Source of the DNA: Candidatus Helarchaeota archaeon
GTDB lineage: Archaea > Asgardarchaeota > Lokiarchaeia > Helarchaeales > HEL-GB-A
DNA: 7,390 bases
Assembly: GCA_013375455.1 (NCBI GenBank)
Contig: JABXJT010000142.1
Coordinates: 1 to 7,390, forward strand
Reading direction: 5' to 3'
Below are positions 6,746 to 7,390 of this stretch, one piece after another (position 1 is the stretch's first letter; every line of letters begins with the position of its first letter). Under the pieces are notes generated by a model. The model did not search any database, had not been told where the DNA came from, and saw nothing but the letters and a program-made list of their open reading frames with translations. Made by a program: the position numbers and the translations under genes.

Positions 6746-6750
6746 GTGAT
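6744..6750 (+). promoter_or_regulatory. Ribosome binding site overlapping the acyltransferase stop
   Basis: AGGTGAT matches the complement of the 16S rRNA 3' end and begins inside the TAG stop (6743-6745) of the preceding gene. It ends 8 bases before TTG 6759, which identifies that codon as the start of the methyltransferase and suggests coupled translation. Confidence 0.65.
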
Positions 6751-6758
6751 ATCAAACG

Positions 6759-7390
6759 TTGGATAATTTAAATAAGCTACTTTGGAATTATGAAAGAGGT
6801 TTAGCGTCTAGGTTAGGAAAAAAGTATTATTATTGGGCATGCGAAATCGCAAAGAACAGGATTCGAAAATTACCAATAAAAGATGCCAAGATAGAATTAG
6901 ATTTTAACTCATTGAATATAGTTACAAATTTAAATGATCGTAGTCTATACATTAATCCTTATGATGAAGGGATATCGGCGGATCTATATGCGTGGGGGAT
7001 CAGAGAACCTTTAAACACTTATACGCTTTTTAAGTTCATAACAGAGAAAAGAAGAAACATAGACGCTATATTAGATATTGGAAGCAACATTGGGTATTTT
7101 CCTCTAATTGAGCTTGCTAGTGGAGCTAAAGAGGTCATAGGGGTGGAACCAGTCCCCGAAACATACACATTCCTCAAGAGAAATCTAGATCGCTTTAAAA
7201 ATTCAATAACACTTAACGTCGCTATCGCTGATAAAGCTGGGAAAATCAAAATGTATATTCCACCACAGTTAAATTATGCAACGGCCCAACGAGAAGCCGT
7301 ATCGTTTTTTACTAAACATTCTAGAATAAAGGTCATCGAGGTCAACTCCTTCTCGCTCGAAGATATCATTAGGTCTTATAACTTGAAAGA
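6759..7390 (+). CDS. FkbM-family SAM-dependent methyltransferase, 3' end missing
   Basis: An open frame runs from TTG 6759 to the window edge, 210 codons without a stop. It has the layout of FkbM-type methyltransferases. An N-terminal region ends in GISADLYAWGIREPLNTY (residues about 71-88), which introduces the fold. SAM-binding motif I is ILDIGSNIGYF (104-114), with D106 starting the glycine loop. GVEPVPE follows, with E130 expected to bind the SAM ribose, then LNVAIADKAGKIKMYI and, near the edge, IEVNSFSLEDII. The remaining C-terminal part of the fold lies outside. Such enzymes usually O-methylate a sugar or small-molecule hydroxyl. Here, behind glycosyltransferases, a deacetylase and an acyltransferase, capping or decoration of a glycan is the likely role. 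The gene lies 13 bases after the previous stop. Neither signal peptide nor membrane segment is seen. Confidence 0.87.
   Translation, partial: MDNLNKLLWNYERGLASRLGKKYYYWACEIAKNRIRKLPIKDAKIELDFNSLNIVTNLNDRSLYINPYDEGISADLYAWGIREPLNTYTLFKFITEKRRNIDAILDIGSNIGYFPLIELASGAKEVIGVEPVPETYTFLKRNLDRFKNSITLNVAIADKAGKIKMYIPPQLNYATAQREAVSFFTKHSRIKVIEVNSFSLEDIIRSYNLK

Noticed and set aside
7019..7249. Minus-strand open frame of 76 codons
   Set aside because: It is antisense to the SAM-binding core of the FkbM methyltransferase, which is the real gene here.

Overview
The window is a stretch of a surface-glycan (polysaccharide or glycoprotein-glycan) biosynthesis locus. All eight genes lie on the + strand, tightly packed, with gaps of about 13-60 bases, so they read as one operon that runs off both ends. 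The DNA is visibly AT-rich. Most genes begin with TTG or GTG behind purine-rich Shine-Dalgarno (SD) sequences. The organism cannot be fixed from sequence alone. The start-codon habits and the style of the FkbM, acetyltransferase and deacetylase proteins remind me of archaea, possibly Bathyarchaeia-like Thermoproteota, but an AT-rich bacterium is not excluded.

Layout from left to right: (1) the C-terminal end of a GT4-type glycosyltransferase (1-214); (2) an NAD-dependent sugar epimerase/dehydratase of the extended SDR family (244-1236); (3-5) three complete and mutually divergent GT-B/GT4 glycosyltransferases (1294-2490, 2515-3681, 3699-4877); (6) a cytoplasmic NodB/CE4-type polysaccharide deacetylase (4938-5672); (7) a FemAB/BioF2-like GNAT acyltransferase (5720-6745); (8) the first 210 codons of an FkbM-family methyltransferase (6759 to the window end). 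This last gene opens with TTG and has no stop inside the window, so a simple ORF scan misses it.

Inferred division of labour: the epimerase supplies a nucleotide sugar, the glycosyltransferases add sugars stepwise on the cytoplasmic face of the membrane, and the last three genes decorate the product by removing an N-acetyl group, adding an acyl or aminoacyl group, and adding an O-methyl group. The adjacent deacetylase, acyltransferase and methyltransferase genes are the most interesting functional suggestion here. The second point of interest is translational. Several starts look misplaced if the longest ORF is taken, and the best SD in the window (before TTG 5720) sits in a small hairpin that could mask it.

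No tRNA, rRNA, CRISPR array, insertion sequence, convincing promoter or terminator was seen. No gene-free stretch exceeds 60 bases.
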